This document shows positions 1 to 12,040 of a stretch of DNA of 64,000 nt, piece after piece. The stretch lies in contig JAODTK010003832.1 in the NCBI GenBank assembly GCA_026419785.1, forward strand, positions 62,001 through 126,000, read 5' to 3'. Position numbers and translations under genes: made by a program. The DNA comes from Sclerodactyla briareus. Its lineage: Eukaryota; Echinodermata; Holothuroidea; Dendrochirotida; Sclerodactylidae. The first letter of the stretch is position 1; each line of letters starts with the position of its first letter. Under the pieces are notes generated by a model. That model was not told the DNA's origin, did no database searches, and saw only the letters and a program-made list of their open reading frames with translations.

Positions 1-242
1 ACATGAGTACGGGTAACCTGCGTAAAGCCTACGCACCTGGTGTTTGCCAAGTATTTATTAACAATGGCCATTTACCTGGACACTATCATCTACAACACAA
101 CTGCGTATGCGTCACTAGTTAAGCGACTGTAGTAAGAATACATCATGCATATTCATGTATGAAATAAAAAACGGCCTATTATAATTCGTTTACTTTGACG
201 AATTAGAGTAAGCGCTTCTTCTGACGAATCACCCGGACTGTC

Positions 243-440
243 CACACACCAAGTTCAACCTGATTGCATATACGGTTTAGAAGTTTACGAATAATACTTA
301 CTGGGGTAATTTATTGGATTTAATTAGAATTTCATCAAACTATGCAAACAATAATGTCAACTCAACCTAACCAGTGGCATGCTTCATCCACCCACCAATG
401 TGTTCAAACCTGATGGCTGTACGGTTCAGAAGTTACGATT
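243..440 (+). repeat. Two diverged copies of a ~50 bp motif
   Basis: A motif of the form CACCAA...TTCAA.CCTGAT followed by TACGGTTTAGAAGTT occurs near 245-290 and again near 390-440 (TACGGTTCAGAAGTT). The spacing is about 150 bp, the same spacing as other repeats in this window, so this may be a worn tandem pair. The rest of 1-660 shows no gene. Confidence 0.4.
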
Positions 441-730
441 GAACGTGACGACAGAACGGAACGAACGAACAACTAACAGACGGACTGAGCGGCATGAGTG
501 TGTGGCTTGAAGGCCTCCGTCATCTTAGTATAGACTATGGAAATACCCGAAGGTACGCATTGGCTAATGTCTTCAGGAGGACAAGCTGTGGCCCATGCAG
601 CAAGCCATCCCTCTCTCCATTTACGCGCGTGTTCAGCTTAAATACAGTGTCACGGCTTGAGTGCGGTTAATGGGTTTCTTCATGAACCTTGGCCTGAAGC
701 AGTCAACACAACATAGAAAACATGTTTTGT

Positions 731-800
731 TCGTACCAGGATTTGAACTCGCAGTCTTTAGATCTGAGGCCAATGCCGTACCAAGTGAACCAACTTTTGG
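731..800 (-). tRNA. tRNA-like sequence (tRNA pseudogene or tRNA-derived repeat)
   Basis: Read on the minus strand, this has an A-box-like TGGTTCACTTGG (792-781) and a B-box-like GAGTTCAAATCC (750-739) about 30 bp apart, the spacing of an intact tRNA gene. Between them is an anticodon-arm-like stretch in which TTGG can pair with CTAA around a loop containing CTCAGA. The acceptor stem does not pair convincingly and no CCA is encoded. No clear 3' A-tail was found, so a classical SINE is not proven. A functional tRNA gene is unlikely. A pseudogene or the head of a tRNA-derived repeat fits better. Confidence 0.45.
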
Positions 801-1559
801 CAGACATGTTCAATATGTTGTGGATTCACATGATAGACCTACACATTTTTTTTTTCTTTTTTGCCAAACATTGGCAAATTCAGATCACACGTGGTGCTCT
901 AGGTTGGTAAAATAGGTTCGAAAACTTAGCGAAACAAACATACAATACTGCTTTAATATTCAACCTACAATATCAATGTTGTGAGTAGAAATGCCATTTC
1001 ACTTTCAGGCCTGTCATGGCTGTAAACTCTTCCATTAGTATTTAGAGAGCTCTCAAGCTTTTTTACCATAGTTGCAACGACACTATTTTTCAGGCACTTT
1101 GATCAGAATTCCACAAACTAGATCAGTAGCTGACTGATTAAAATATCCTGTTTTACCACCCAGCAGACTCACAGAAATTTTTTATGAAGACCTATTCAGA
1201 GAATCGGGGCTGTTAGTTACATTTTTTGTACACGGGTCTTTTAACCTTCCTTTATATCTGGATTTAACTGTCATTATTGTGAAATAGAGTAGGAATATTT
1301 TTCTCCATGTTTTGGCGGTTTGATGAATAGAATGTCAAGTTTAGCAGATTGATATGTTTTGAATGTTAAAGATATTGATGTAACACGTAGACTACTCAAG
1401 CAACAGATCTAATGTATGCCATGTTTTTTTATTCCTTGACTGCAGCCCAGGAATCTAATGGCAGTCATGACAGTTCTGTGTGTGTTTGTGTCTGTATCGT
1501 GATGTATGTGGTGTGTGTTACGCCTGGCTTGTGAAGAGCAGAACTCGACTCTGGCCTGA

Positions 1560-1945
1560 TGGAATCAAGTTTCCATAATGGTATGTGGGGGTCCTCATAA
1601 TGAGTACATGATCCCTATTGTTTTGTGTCCTGTCAAAGGTCATATGAGGTCATTAGTGGTCAAATTCTGCAAATCCGAAAAGTTGATATTTTTTGGCCAA
1701 TTTCTGTTTATGAAGAAAATAACTCGACCCTGCCTGCATTCCTGCCTGTTATTAGTGACCAAAAAAAAATCCAACAGTCACCGTGACAGTCCAGGAAACA
1801 CTAAGCCAATTTATGCTCTAGAATCAATGAAGCCCATCATATTTGGTATGTTTAATGACAGGTGCTCAAACCATATTGTTCTCTGGTCAAGTCAAAGGTC
1901 AATGCAGTAAATGAATCACTAAGCCTTTTGGCTTCTGTTTTTTAT
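1560..1945 (+). repeat. AGGTCA-rich dispersed repeat ending in an AAGCC-TTTT-GGCTT hairpin
   Basis: Contains the shared block 'GTCCTCATAATGAGTACATG' followed by several AGGTCA-type half-sites (1,633-1,660 and 1,876-1,890). It ends with ATCACT and then AAGCC-TTTT-GGCTT (1,921-1,934) and a T-rich tail. The same block recurs near 4,090, 12,140 and 37,080 (inverted). The same terminal hairpin recurs near 7,752, 13,131 and, inverted, 36,691. The open frame across it is explained by the repeat and is not a gene. Confidence 0.6.
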
Positions 1946-1949
1946 AAAA

Positions 1950-2360
1950 ATGCAGCAATCTCGGTGGGGGAGTAAATGTGCAGTAAAAATTGTGCAACTG
2001 ATGAGCGGCTATACATTGTTTGCCTAAACATGGTGCCATACACCCTCGAGTACCATTTATTTAGATGTTTTACTCTTGATACGGTTGATATGGGCTACAC
2101 AGGTGGATTTGTGCTGAACTCACTGATACGGTTCAACAGAACCTAACATTGGTAATTATTGGTAAAATGGTAATGAAGCCTCAGTAATGAGTGAAATGAC
2201 AAACTTCAGCAAAACACAGGGCTGTATACCTTCAAAAGCGACGTCATCAAGTTTAGAATCATCACAGCTCCGGTTCTGTGACTGCCACTGTGATACTGCT
2301 TTGGTTTTGGAGATGAGTAGAAAAAGCAAAAAATAGCAAAAGTCCACATGTTGACCATTT
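1950..2360. other. No gene recognised
   Basis: AT-rich sequence with only short, shadow-like frames. Nothing could be assigned. Confidence 0.5.
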
Positions 2361-2365
2361 AATGC

Positions 2366-3433
2366 TTAAAGGGCAACTGCAGGATGATTTATACAAGGGG
2401 CTAATTTAATAGCTGGATCAAAACCTGATGCATCAGTCCAAACCGAAGTTCATAGGACTTTCCGTATGGAGTTATAGTCATTTGAAGTTTGTGTATTGTG
2501 AAGGCAATGTGTATTGCGCAAGATCGAAATGCATCCATCATGCAATATTATTGATGTCATACTTGCACAACCCCTCAAACATTCTTTGTTTCTATTGAAA
2601 TTCAAACGATAATTTCACTTCGAAAACGTGCAGTCATGGGGAGAATTGCTGGTAGTGGGGTTGGTATGTGTTGAGGTTACTTTTGGTGGCAGAAAGACAA
2701 CAGAACTTCTGCTAAATGTTGACTTTATCACACAAAAGGAACAATCAATACATTACATAATTTCCTGTGTTGTCCATGTGAGACTTGATTTGATTTGATT
2801 TGATTGTACGGGTTCAGTAAGCAATTTGACTCATCGTGGAACCCTAACGGCTTTTTGATCGTGGATGAGCAGCGGCGACAACTCGCCTTCTCTTCTCGAC
2901 TAGTGCTCAGACAGATATCGAGGCAGGTGTGCACAATCCCCTGCTCCCGGGACGCAATTTTACGTCCCCATCCGACGGACGTCAGTGGAACTCCAGGAGC
3001 CTGACACTTCTCAGAACCTGAGGAGCGGACGATGTTCGACGCGACTGCTCAAAGCCGAACCGACGATACCTATTTCAAGTGCCCCCGAAACATCCCGAAA
3101 ATTAACCAAGCCACTGCTCATCACATCAGGACCAGGAACCTAAGACCATGAACACGCCAGTCGAATAAACGCCCTGTGCTGATCGTCATGGAATTCGACG
3201 GCCCGGGACCTGTTGCATGCAAGCGACACTGATACCGCTCTACTATTCTCCGCCCTAACGTCCATGCGTATTGCCAAGGTTGGGAGTTCTCCCAATTCTC
3301 TGCTTAATGGTCCAAACTTGAAGGTTAATAGCTCACATAAGACATCGTATTGAAATGGGGTTTGGACCTATAGAGGTTTTTCCATTCTCCACATAAACAT
3401 CTTTTGTATCCAAATCCTGCAGTTGTCCTTCAA
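2366..3433. mobile_element. 1.07 kb non-autonomous element with 20-bp inverted ends
   Basis: The left end TTAAAGGGCAACTGCAGGAT (2,366-2,385) and the reverse complement of the right end, TTGAAGGACAACTGCAGGAT (3,433-3,414), agree at 18 of 20 positions. No transposase frame lies between them. The interior carries a GC-rich segment (about 2,780-3,265) that also occurs elsewhere in the window, so the element either carries or has been hit by another repeat. No clean target duplication was found, so the superfamily is left open. Confidence 0.6.
2780..3265 (+). repeat. Copy 1 of a GC-rich dispersed repeat (ACGTCCCCATCCG family)
   Basis: Starts with a short TTGAT run (2,786-2,806). It then shares an ordered series of blocks with the minus strand of 42,215-42,625: TACGGGTTCAG, TTGATC..GGATGAGCA, CTTCTCTTCT, ACTAGT.CTCAG, CTCCCGGGAC, ATTTTACGTCCCCATCCG, GAACTCCAGGA and TTCTCAGAACCT. 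Order and spacing are conserved, so this is a repeat family and not chance similarity. No protein could be assigned. Confidence 0.6.
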
Positions 3434-3539
3434 TTGACCTGCTTCATTTTTTCTGCAGTGAATTGGACAACCTAGTACATCACACGTCAAGGTATGTATT
3501 TTTAACGTGTATGCCTGTTGTTGAACTGCATTTACCCTA

Positions 3540-3960
3540 CAGCCTCACCTGGGAGGGTTGAGTGAGAAGGGGAAAGGTTTGGCGTTGCGGGGCCACGCCC
3601 TGCTTGAAACTTATTAGGCTTCCGCATGGTGCGTCATGCTCCGTCGGGCTCGGAATGCTATCCTTTTTTCTCATGTGGTCTGTCTCCGAGGGTTGGAGGG
3701 GGGTGGGAGCCTCCAGTCCCCCGAAACACTAAGAAGTACCAACCCAGTACCTGCTACGGCGCCGAAAGTGCATATGCCTTGTACGTCATGTATGTATTTA
3801 TGTAATGTATGTTGTATGTATGCTGTATTCTGTATGTATGTATGTATGTCATGAGTGTCTGAATATGTATGTATGTATGCATGTGCATACAGCAGCTACC
3901 CCTCACCGTTTCGGTGGGATGTGCCAACTTAGCAGTGGACCCTGCCCGTAAGCCGCTCCA
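3540..3960 (+). repeat. GC-richer segment with a TGTA microsatellite (3,781-3,880)
   Basis: A GC-rich stretch (3,540-3,770) runs into interrupted TGTA/ATGT repeats and then another GC-richer stretch (3,890-3,980). Such tetranucleotide tails often sit at the 3' end of non-LTR retrotransposons, but no reverse transcriptase was seen here, so only the microsatellite is certain. Confidence 0.5.
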
Positions 3961-4019
3961 TAAAGAACTCGGCTGCCACGCTTCTCCAGACCTGGCACGT
4001 TGATCCAATCAGAAATACG

Positions 4020-4430
4020 TGTTTGGATGTGCGTATTTGATACTTTGCTTGTAAACACGATAACTTAGACCCATTCGGGTGGATCATGGTTACACTAGGT
4101 ATAAGGGTCACCCATAATGAATACATGATCCATATTGTCGGGTCAGAGGTCACCATGGGTCAAAGTTCGAAATCCTTGTTACGTGATAAGTCTATAATGT
4201 CTGGCCCAATTTTTGAAATTTTGTGTGACTTTCTCATGGGTAGTACAGGAGCCATACTGGTTTTGGTATAGATTGTGGCCACATGTTGAAATTTTGTAAG
4301 TTGCTTTCTTATTGGCATTACAGAAACCCAGTTGTTTTTTTCCTAGTAAACCAGGGTCATTATGCGAACATGTGAAAATCTCTAATTGAGCCAATTTCAA
4401 AACCCTAATATGTTTCAGGATGAGGTCACC
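4020..4430 (+). repeat. AGGTCA-rich dispersed repeat, second copy
   Basis: Shares 'CCCATAATGAATACATGATC' and the following GGTCAGAGGTCACC...GGTCAAAGTTCGAAATCC order with 1,590-1,680 and 12,140-12,220. It contains about two monomers. The frames within it follow the repeat and are not genes. Confidence 0.55.
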
Positions 4431-4447
4431 ACATGCGATTAGGCTTG

Positions 4448-4580
4448 TTTGGTATACCGGTACTGCTATTGGTACCGGTACGAGCAGTGCTGATACTCGT
4501 AGAAACGTTCCCCCGGACGGCGCTCATTACTATTATCGGTACCGACTAAAAATTACTGGTACTGGGACTGGCTAAAAAAC
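4448..4580. repeat. GGTACCGGTAC low-complexity patch
   Basis: Repeated TACCGGTAC / GGTACCGGTAC / GGTACCGAC words, self-complementary in several registers. From here to 5,280 no gene is recognised. Confidence 0.5.
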
Positions 4581-5364
4581 AGTGCAAGGTAAATTCACCA
4601 GAATCTGGTGTTGTCACACTTTGCATCGTTTCCCATCCTAGCAGTGGCCACCGCTTACACCACAGCTTCATCTGCAACCTAGTTATAGTATTAATATTGA
4701 ATTGGAAACTATATGAATGCAATGTGCCTGATATGCATGCTTCTAGTTTGCTCGTTGCACGTGCTCAGCAACAAGCTTGGATTTTTGCGTTGATTTTAAA
4801 CTTGTAATAAATCCTGCTCAAATGATTTATTGAACACACAATTGATATTTTCGCAAGAGGAGGAAGTGTAGCTTTACAACGGTACCATTCGAAAACGTGT
4901 ACTGTCGAGTTTCATTTAAAACAGTTTTGATCACGACGAAAGTATTGGTCATTGACTGATGTAGATTATTATTATAGCCCATTAGCAATAATTGGCCTAA
5001 ATAAAACCCTTGGGGGTATGGTAGTTATTGTTGAAGGAGCTGAATGATGACTGCGCATTCTAAACCAAATTTGTTTCAAAAAGGTTTCTCTTTATGAGTA
5101 TGTAGTGCAATCCTGCCTCGATTGTTTGCGCTATCTCGTTTGAAAAACTTCTCTCCTGGTTAAAAAATCGCATCTTCTATAGTGATTATGTCATTCAATA
5201 TCTTCAAGGTCCACTCCAGGAAATGCACCACAACATGCAACTAACAAAGAAATTGCCATGTTGCATTCTCTTGTTTTTACAGTGGGTAGCCCTCTAACCG
5301 CTGGAACCAAACTCGGCCAGTTACTACGGTCAGCTGCTGCACCCACGTATATGCCGTGCTAACA

Positions 5365-5660
5365 CTATCCCCGTCCCGCGTCCAACCTCAGCTGCCAGAA
5401 ACGCAACTTCCACTCGTCCATGTTAACACCCCTGTTTGCTGAGAGACCGACTCCGTCCATTCCATCGAGCTGGTCCTTCATCAACTGTACCACACGTAAA
5501 ACCTCGACAGGGTCTACCACATCATTTGTCAAAACTACTTCTACTGGGGAACTCTGCATGATCCACTACATCAAGCTGTCCTACATCACGGCCCTGAATG
5601 TTGCCGCCGGACCAACACTGACCTCTTCATTGAGACAAGTCTATAGCTGCCTGCTGCAAT
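5365..5660 (-). pseudogene. Decayed minus-strand open frame of unknown family
   Basis: A GC-richer block. On the minus strand one frame reads from about 5,655 to 5,365 with protein-like composition, including LNEEVSVGPAATF and, further on, QLMKDQLDGMDGVGLSANRG. The frame is interrupted by three stops, all TAG, two of them where CAG (Gln) would be a single transition away (ATG-TAG-GAC and ATG-TAG-TGG). The final ~64 codons are open. The plus strand also has a frame here, but its composition is less convincing. No family was recognised. A degraded transposon protein or a processed pseudogene is possible. Confidence 0.3.
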
Positions 5661-6379
5661 CAAACCTCAGTTTTGCCAGCAATGTATTCATCTACCTCGT
5701 CGTTTCCCTGTAGCAAGGGCTCCGATGCATTACAGGTAATTATATAACCATCCTCGTGTTTAGCTGAACCATTACCATATGCCCATCTTCTGCCAGTATT
5801 GCAAACTTTGTCTGTGCTATCCAAGCCCGCTGCATCTGAGGCTGCTCCCCTCGAGGCCGGGGTCCACACCCTTGGGCTGCCAACCCTCCGAGGCCGGGGC
5901 CAGTGATATCATAGTATAAAATTCTTATGAGGGCAAGACGGACAGAGGTACACACCCCTGGCGAGGTCCGCCAGAGAAAGAGTTTACATTATGAACTTAT
6001 ACGATTACAAGTTACAAGTTTGTAGGACGGTGGAAAGCTACAGAAGGCGTTACAGAACGTTTCGTTACAGACAGAGCGTTACAGAGATTTTGATGACGAA
6101 TGAGGAAGAGCGAGAAAAAGAGCATGAAACAGGAAAGCAAACCTCTCTCACAGGCTCTGCATGGGGGCCTGATCATCATGAGGAGCCATGTGCAAGTACA
6201 TTTAATTGGCAGTCTCCTGAGTGATAGGAAGAATGTAGGTGGGTCGATAGTTGTCACGTAATACAAATAAATCCATAAAACTATTTGTGATCATTAAAGC
6301 AAATATAGCTATATTTTATGATTCGCTGCCGAAGGCCAAAATGAATCTATGCAGCCATGCATGTGTGTATGTGCATGTA

Positions 6380-7790
6380 TGTGTCTTGTGACCTTTCTTG
6401 TGAACACGAGTGGAAAAGGAAGTGAGGTCGATGATTTCATACTTGGGGTAGAGATCACCCATGAGAGTGTGATCCTTTGTTTCGTGTTCTGATAACAGAA
6501 TATTCATGAGGGTTTTTGGGCGGGGCTTAGGGAAAATTTCTAAGTGTAAATATCCCACAACTGTATGTGCGATTTGGACTCAAACTTGCTTCGGTGTTAT
6601 TGGCATGAGATCAAATTTATATGTGGCGTACACGTTGATGCAGCTAGCTCCATTAATAATTTGTCGGGGCGGAGCCTGAATAGTACTTTGGTGTGTTGCT
6701 GTGTGGTTCGGCTTTCTTGTAAACGCGATAATGAAGACGCAAGTCCGATTGATCTCATACTTGGTTTGTAGTCTCCCATAGTCTGTAGATGGTCCCCGTT
6801 GGTTTTTTGGTGTCGATTCATTATGTTCCTGCTGGGCCGAGCACAAAATGGCGAATAGACTTCATATATCAATACTCCCACAAACCGTACGGCCGAGTTG
6901 GCTCAAACTTGGTTTAGTGTGATTGGCACAGGTGTATGTGTTGGGTACAAACTCTTCCATGTTAGCTCAATTAATATTCATAGGGGCGGATCCTAATAGG
7001 AAATGTTGCCTAATTTGCCTGGGCTTGTCAAACACGGATAACTGGAAGACGCAAGGTCTGATTGGTCCCATACTTGAGTGGTAAATACCCAGGTGTTGAG
7101 ATTGGTGTTGGATTATGCCTATTGCTTTTGGTGCTGATCTAATTACTATTCATGCGTGGGCGGGGGTCAGAGAACTTTCCCATAATTGTCATAATCCCCA
7201 CAACCGTATGTGCGATTTTGCTCAACTTGCTTCAGTGTATTGGCATGAAATCAGTGTTTAACAGGCGCTCATTCATATTTTATGGGCGCGGGGTCCAAAT
7301 CCGTAATTTTGTGTGTGTTTGTGGTTACGCTTTCCTTGGAACCGGAATAATGGAAGACGAAGGTCCGATTGATTCAAATACTTGTGTGGTAGATCACCCG
7401 TGGTCTGTAGAGGTTTTTTATTGTTTTTGGTGGCCGATCTCATTCTATTCCCTGAGTGAGCGGGGCTTAATTACAGGCAACTTTCTTCCAACAATGTTAT
7501 CTCTGCAATCGTAGGTCAAATTTCGATAAAACTTGACTGGGTGGGGCCTAGTGTATGTAATACAATCTCATCTCATTGTATTCGGAAGGGTGGGGGTCGG
7601 ACCAATTTCATCGAATTCAGCTCTCAACACGTAAGGGGAAGCCGCGAGGTCGATTGATCCTCATATCTAAATTAAATCTCCATGGAGGTAATATCAGTGA
7701 AATCCTCCTCACTTGTATGTGTGTTCACGCAAATAGCAAGGAATCACGTATAGCCTTTTGGCTCTTGGTTGTTTTTAACAAACAAAATTT
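6380..7790 (+). repeat. Tandem array of a ~300 bp dimeric repeat (about 4.5 units)
   Basis: Units begin with an AACACG.ATAA..GAAG block followed by GTCCGATTGAT and CATACTTGG, seen near 6,401, 6,719, 7,032, 7,341 and 7,627, i.e. every ~290-315 bp. Each unit also carries GGGCGGGGCTTA-like boxes (6,518, 6,664, 6,982, 7,157, 7,286, 7,459 and 7,588), giving a half-unit of about 130-175 bp. The array ends with ATCACG and AGCC-TTTT-GGCT (7,752-7,763), the same end as the repeat at 1,921. All frames over it are repeat shadows. Confidence 0.75.
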
Positions 7791-7888
7791 TTCATCTGAT
7801 TTGATTATCACTTCACCATTCTTACAATTGTATAGATGTACGCATCCATTGTATTCGAAGAAATATTTTGCATCAATTTTCAGTGACG

Positions 7889-7909
7889 GGGGGGGGGGGG
7901 GGGGGGGGT
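7889..7909 (+). repeat. Poly-G tract
   Basis: A run of about 20 G broken by a single C. Similar G tracts occur at 10,539-10,549, 20,570-20,579, 26,800-26,810 and 28,068-28,081. They cluster in the unassigned DNA and are slippage-prone, so lengths may be assembly artefacts. Confidence 0.8.
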
Positions 7910-10900
7910 TGGGTGGTTAAATCTACTTGTGACCTCACAAGCTCAGAAAATGAAGGTGGATAACTCAAAATTGACATAAGTTTGGAACTCAGAATTTGAG
8001 ATCTGGGAGTGTGAAATACGCCCTTTAATCTATGGGCATTTCGACACCACTAGCTAACCTCTTGCTCTGACATTTAAGCGCTGAGATGAATGTTGTATTT
8101 TCCGCTATATAATAAATTTATATTTATTATTGTATTATATAAAACTGGTATATGCGTGTATGTGCTTGGTATGGCCCGTGTGATATAGTTAGATAGACTT
8201 TCAAAAATCTGAACATTTTATATTAAATTTCACCCCGTCAATCACAACACCACCATACTCACATAGGACATCCTTCAAACACTTCCCTCCACTGCCCTCC
8301 AGTGCACTCTCATGCCCCCTCCTCTTTGTTCCAAACTTTTACATCTTTACTATTTCTTGCAAGTTTGAGGGTTGCTGTCAAGTTATCTAACTACATTCTT
8401 TTGCTAACCATTACCACTCCATGTTATGTTCAACTTCTACCAGAACAGCATGTCGTTACGATATCACACTTCAACTTGAAGTATTTGGCTGTCTTAAAGA
8501 TTCAATGTGCAAGACTGGTCTACTCCTGATGACAGTGATGATATCGGTGAGATGCTGACCTTGCACAAGCCATTCAGAGAGTCTGGATTACACTATTCGG
8601 TTTGGATTGGTTTTTTATTATATACAATCAAGTCGCATACCTTCGCATGGCGAGGGTAGAGAGAGAATTTCTACCCATAGCCTTTATCATTACTATTTTA
8701 AAAACTGCCATAAACTCCATTGGAAATTGAACCAAGTGATTCAATATTTTACTTGTCAATAAGTTAAAGTATGGGGGTAAAAGTTTTGTGTCAGTAGGGT
8801 TATAGGACTTTCTAGGTTTTTTTCAAAAGATTGACATTGATTTTAGTGTGCAGTAAGCGCAACGGGTATTAATCCCAAACATTAATACCAATGACTTGAA
8901 AGCCCATCCATTATACATGATACAAGTCTGAAATTCTTGACATCGAGGTCTGGGGCAGAAAGTTCAATTGGTTAGTTCGATTTCATGTTTTACACATCAT
9001 AAACGAAGTTACAAAAGTATTGCTTCATGTCCAGAAGGCCGCCCTCAGAAGTATATCACTAACATGTTGTAAAATGATTTTAGGGTGACAATGTACAAGC
9101 AAGCTTGAAACAATAATACTTATTGAGCAATCCAATCGCACTGGTGTTTTTTGTAGAAGCAATTTGATTGAAACTGTGGGTAAACCTCTAGAAAATTTAC
9201 TGGGTTCAGGGCGCGACTCACAACTTACCTTAAAGGCTGTCATGGATCAATATTTGCACGAAATTTTAATATCCCGGTTTTTCATCAGCTGACTGCGTTA
9301 AGTTGTTATTTAGTGTACTTGAGCAACTGGATAGGAGATATTCCCATATGACCCCCAATCTACAACTTGATATTTTGATGATTGATCTGGTAGTAGGCTA
9401 TCGTGTAAAGATCTCTTGAAGTCCCTATAATCCTATAATTGTTTTTTATAAAAAACTTCAGCGCACCGAACAAACTCGATATAAAATACAGAAAAGTTGA
9501 ATTTCAAAGAATATTTACATATTAACGTTCGAAAAAATGATGGGCCTAAAAAGGTGGAAAATAAAGGTACACAGGAATAGTTTCATATGTGCTCGGAGTT
9601 CACTAAGTAGCTTTAGAACATAGCTCGTAAATTGATTTTTGGTAGGCGTTCAGGAGTTGGCCTTAAAATGCCCCGAAAGATGACAGGCTCGATGTTGCGC
9701 AATATTTTTAACGTTTGTAGTTTGGCAGAGAAAATCATACCTTCGTGGTATTCAGGAAAATATCATTTTCAGTGTGTTGATTCAGTGTGTTCCCGTATTA
9801 TGAAAATCGGACTCTGGCTTACACGGGGGTCAAATAAAGTTCACGTTATAAAGTACCGCCGTTACTTTAAGTATCATCCATGACCACCGTTCAAGGTTGT
9901 GTGACGTTGATGAAAAGATGGATTTATTCACAGGTAAATAAATAGCCATTTGGTTGTTCTTTCAGTAATGAATCACGGCATACTACAGACGAGGGCTCAC
10001 TCACTTACGAGTAAAAGTGTGCCAGGAGAGGGTGCTAAGAATCAATGTAAACAGAGGCAAACATCTGGGAAATTATTTTTTTTTTTTTTTTTTGTTTTTT
10101 TTTTGGGCCACTGCGAAGTTTCAACGTGCTTCCTTCTCTCCCACAAAGCGTCTTTCTGTGATTTTGCGACAGCGCAGGGACGGTGGAAGGTGCTATAGAT
10201 GGGGTGGGCCCCGAAGAGAGTATCTTAGTCTACTGTGTGTAGGGCCCTGCAAACATTCGATCCTGGTTGACGGGGACTAGATAAGAGAAGAATGCCTATC
10301 ATACAATGCTATGGAGTTTATTAAAACACTTGTGTGAAATTTTTAAGTATGTCGTGTTAGTACATTGATTTGATTACTACTGGTTCATGAAGTCAACCCA
10401 CTGAATACCTATTTGTGTTCATTGAGTATGAAAGCCACTGGCGATAAAAGTCATCAATGCGGAACTGCAATGTGCAAAGAAGCGAGGCGGCCAAAATGAC
10501 AAAAGGAGATGCAGGTGGAGAAGGTTTGTTTTGGGAGGGGGGGGGGGGGACACGCTCCTGACAAGGATCGGATATCGGAATAGTGCGAATCCGCCACGCC
10601 CATACTCGGGGGGACAAACCTAGACTGAAACTGAAGAAGAACTACATTAACATGATAGTTGGCCCCAGTGTGACAAATTGACTGGTGGTATAGTGGGGTT
10701 GTCAGGAATCACAATAAACACTGGAAAATATTATCATTTCAAGATAATCAATAAATTGCACCCTCATTAGCTAGTTAATTGTGACAAATTTATTAAGCTT
10801 CTAATAGTAGAACACATTGCCTACAAGATATTTACCACCAATTGTACCTATGCTGTCGGGAAGCAGTCAGGTCCTGCCCATCAACCAGGGCATTGCTAAC

Positions 10901-12040
10901 CCAAGTGCTATTCAGTTTAAAAAACTTGTTATGCAGCGCGGCGGAACTATGTGTTTGACTGACCAGTACAAAGTCCAACTCACCCCATCGGTTTGGTTAC
11001 GCATATGGTACATGATTGTGTAACACTCTGCACAATAGAAGAAAAATAGGAAAAGGAACAAATGATATGCAGCAAGTTTCCACGTACATCTTATCACTGG
11101 CAGACATTGAAAAACCTTTTTTTTATACTTGGTGCTTATTTATATTTGGATTAATAACGATATGAAAATTCTATGTCAAAAACATTTGCAGGACTCAAAC
11201 AAATCGGGTTGTTGTGTTTGAACAAGTAAAGTACATTTGAAATTATTATAACGTATGAAACAGACATTGCTCTTTACAAAGCATATTTATATAACCCTAT
11301 CGTTGGGACATAATGATCAATGCATATTGTATAAAAACCCTATGTTTGGACACATTATAAAGCATAGTATATAAACCTGAACCTTTATTGTACAACACTT
11401 ACTGTATCTCCACAGCCCTTCAAACAGACTGTACACCGTAGCAGGGGTCATGCGCTCAGTCATTGTCGTCCATGGGGGACCACATCCTAATTTTTTTCAA
11501 AGACCATCTTGAATCTGTATGCTTATGGTGTTGATAAGTACCAACCTGACATACAGATGTGTTGATCATGAAGGTCCAGGTCAAATCAGGGCGGGGTTGA
11601 GTATTTTTAATGTAATATGTGAACAATGAAGAATTTGAATTCTCAAATGGGGTATCTTAAAGCATACACAAAAAGATCCGTCCAAACATGATGTTCATTA
11701 CAAACGCTCTATTACAGATTTTAGTGGACGGTTGCGATGATGCAATTGCGCAAGATAGAGCTACTCCAGTATGAACTAACCTAAACTGGACCATGCATTA
11801 TTAGTTTTCCCCGATATGTACTTCAGATTAATATACTTTATAAATATATATAAGAATGTGTGTGTTTGTGAGAACACTTTACTTGTAGCATGATATTATG
11901 AGGTTATATGAAGGTCTGAGGGTTATGAGTTTGAGGCTTCTAGGGTAAGTACAGGAAGGAAACCCTATTTGTTTGGTGATTGTAGACCGGTGGTGCTCAA
12001 TTTAGGGGAAAAAAGGGGAAATGGTGATGAAATTCTTATA
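7910..12040. other. Unassigned AT-rich DNA, no gene recognised
   Basis: Contains a poly-T run (10,077-10,102, with a G interruption) and short frames only. A 68-codon frame at 10,817-11,023 looks mildly protein-like (for example PINQGIANPSAIQFKKLVM) but has no splice signals or recognised family. No RNA gene was seen. Confidence 0.5.

Noticed and set aside
661-915. 84-codon frame
   Set aside because: Overlaps the tRNA-like sequence and a T-rich run, and has no coding character.
1921-1934. Rho-independent-style terminator (AAGCC-TTTT-GGCTT then T-run)
   Set aside because: Eukaryotic repeat context with three related copies at array ends. Interpreted as a transposon end and not a bacterial terminator.
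5420-5713. 97-codon plus-strand frame
   Set aside because: Composition dominated by Ser/Thr. The minus-strand reading looks more protein-like, and neither has a domain.
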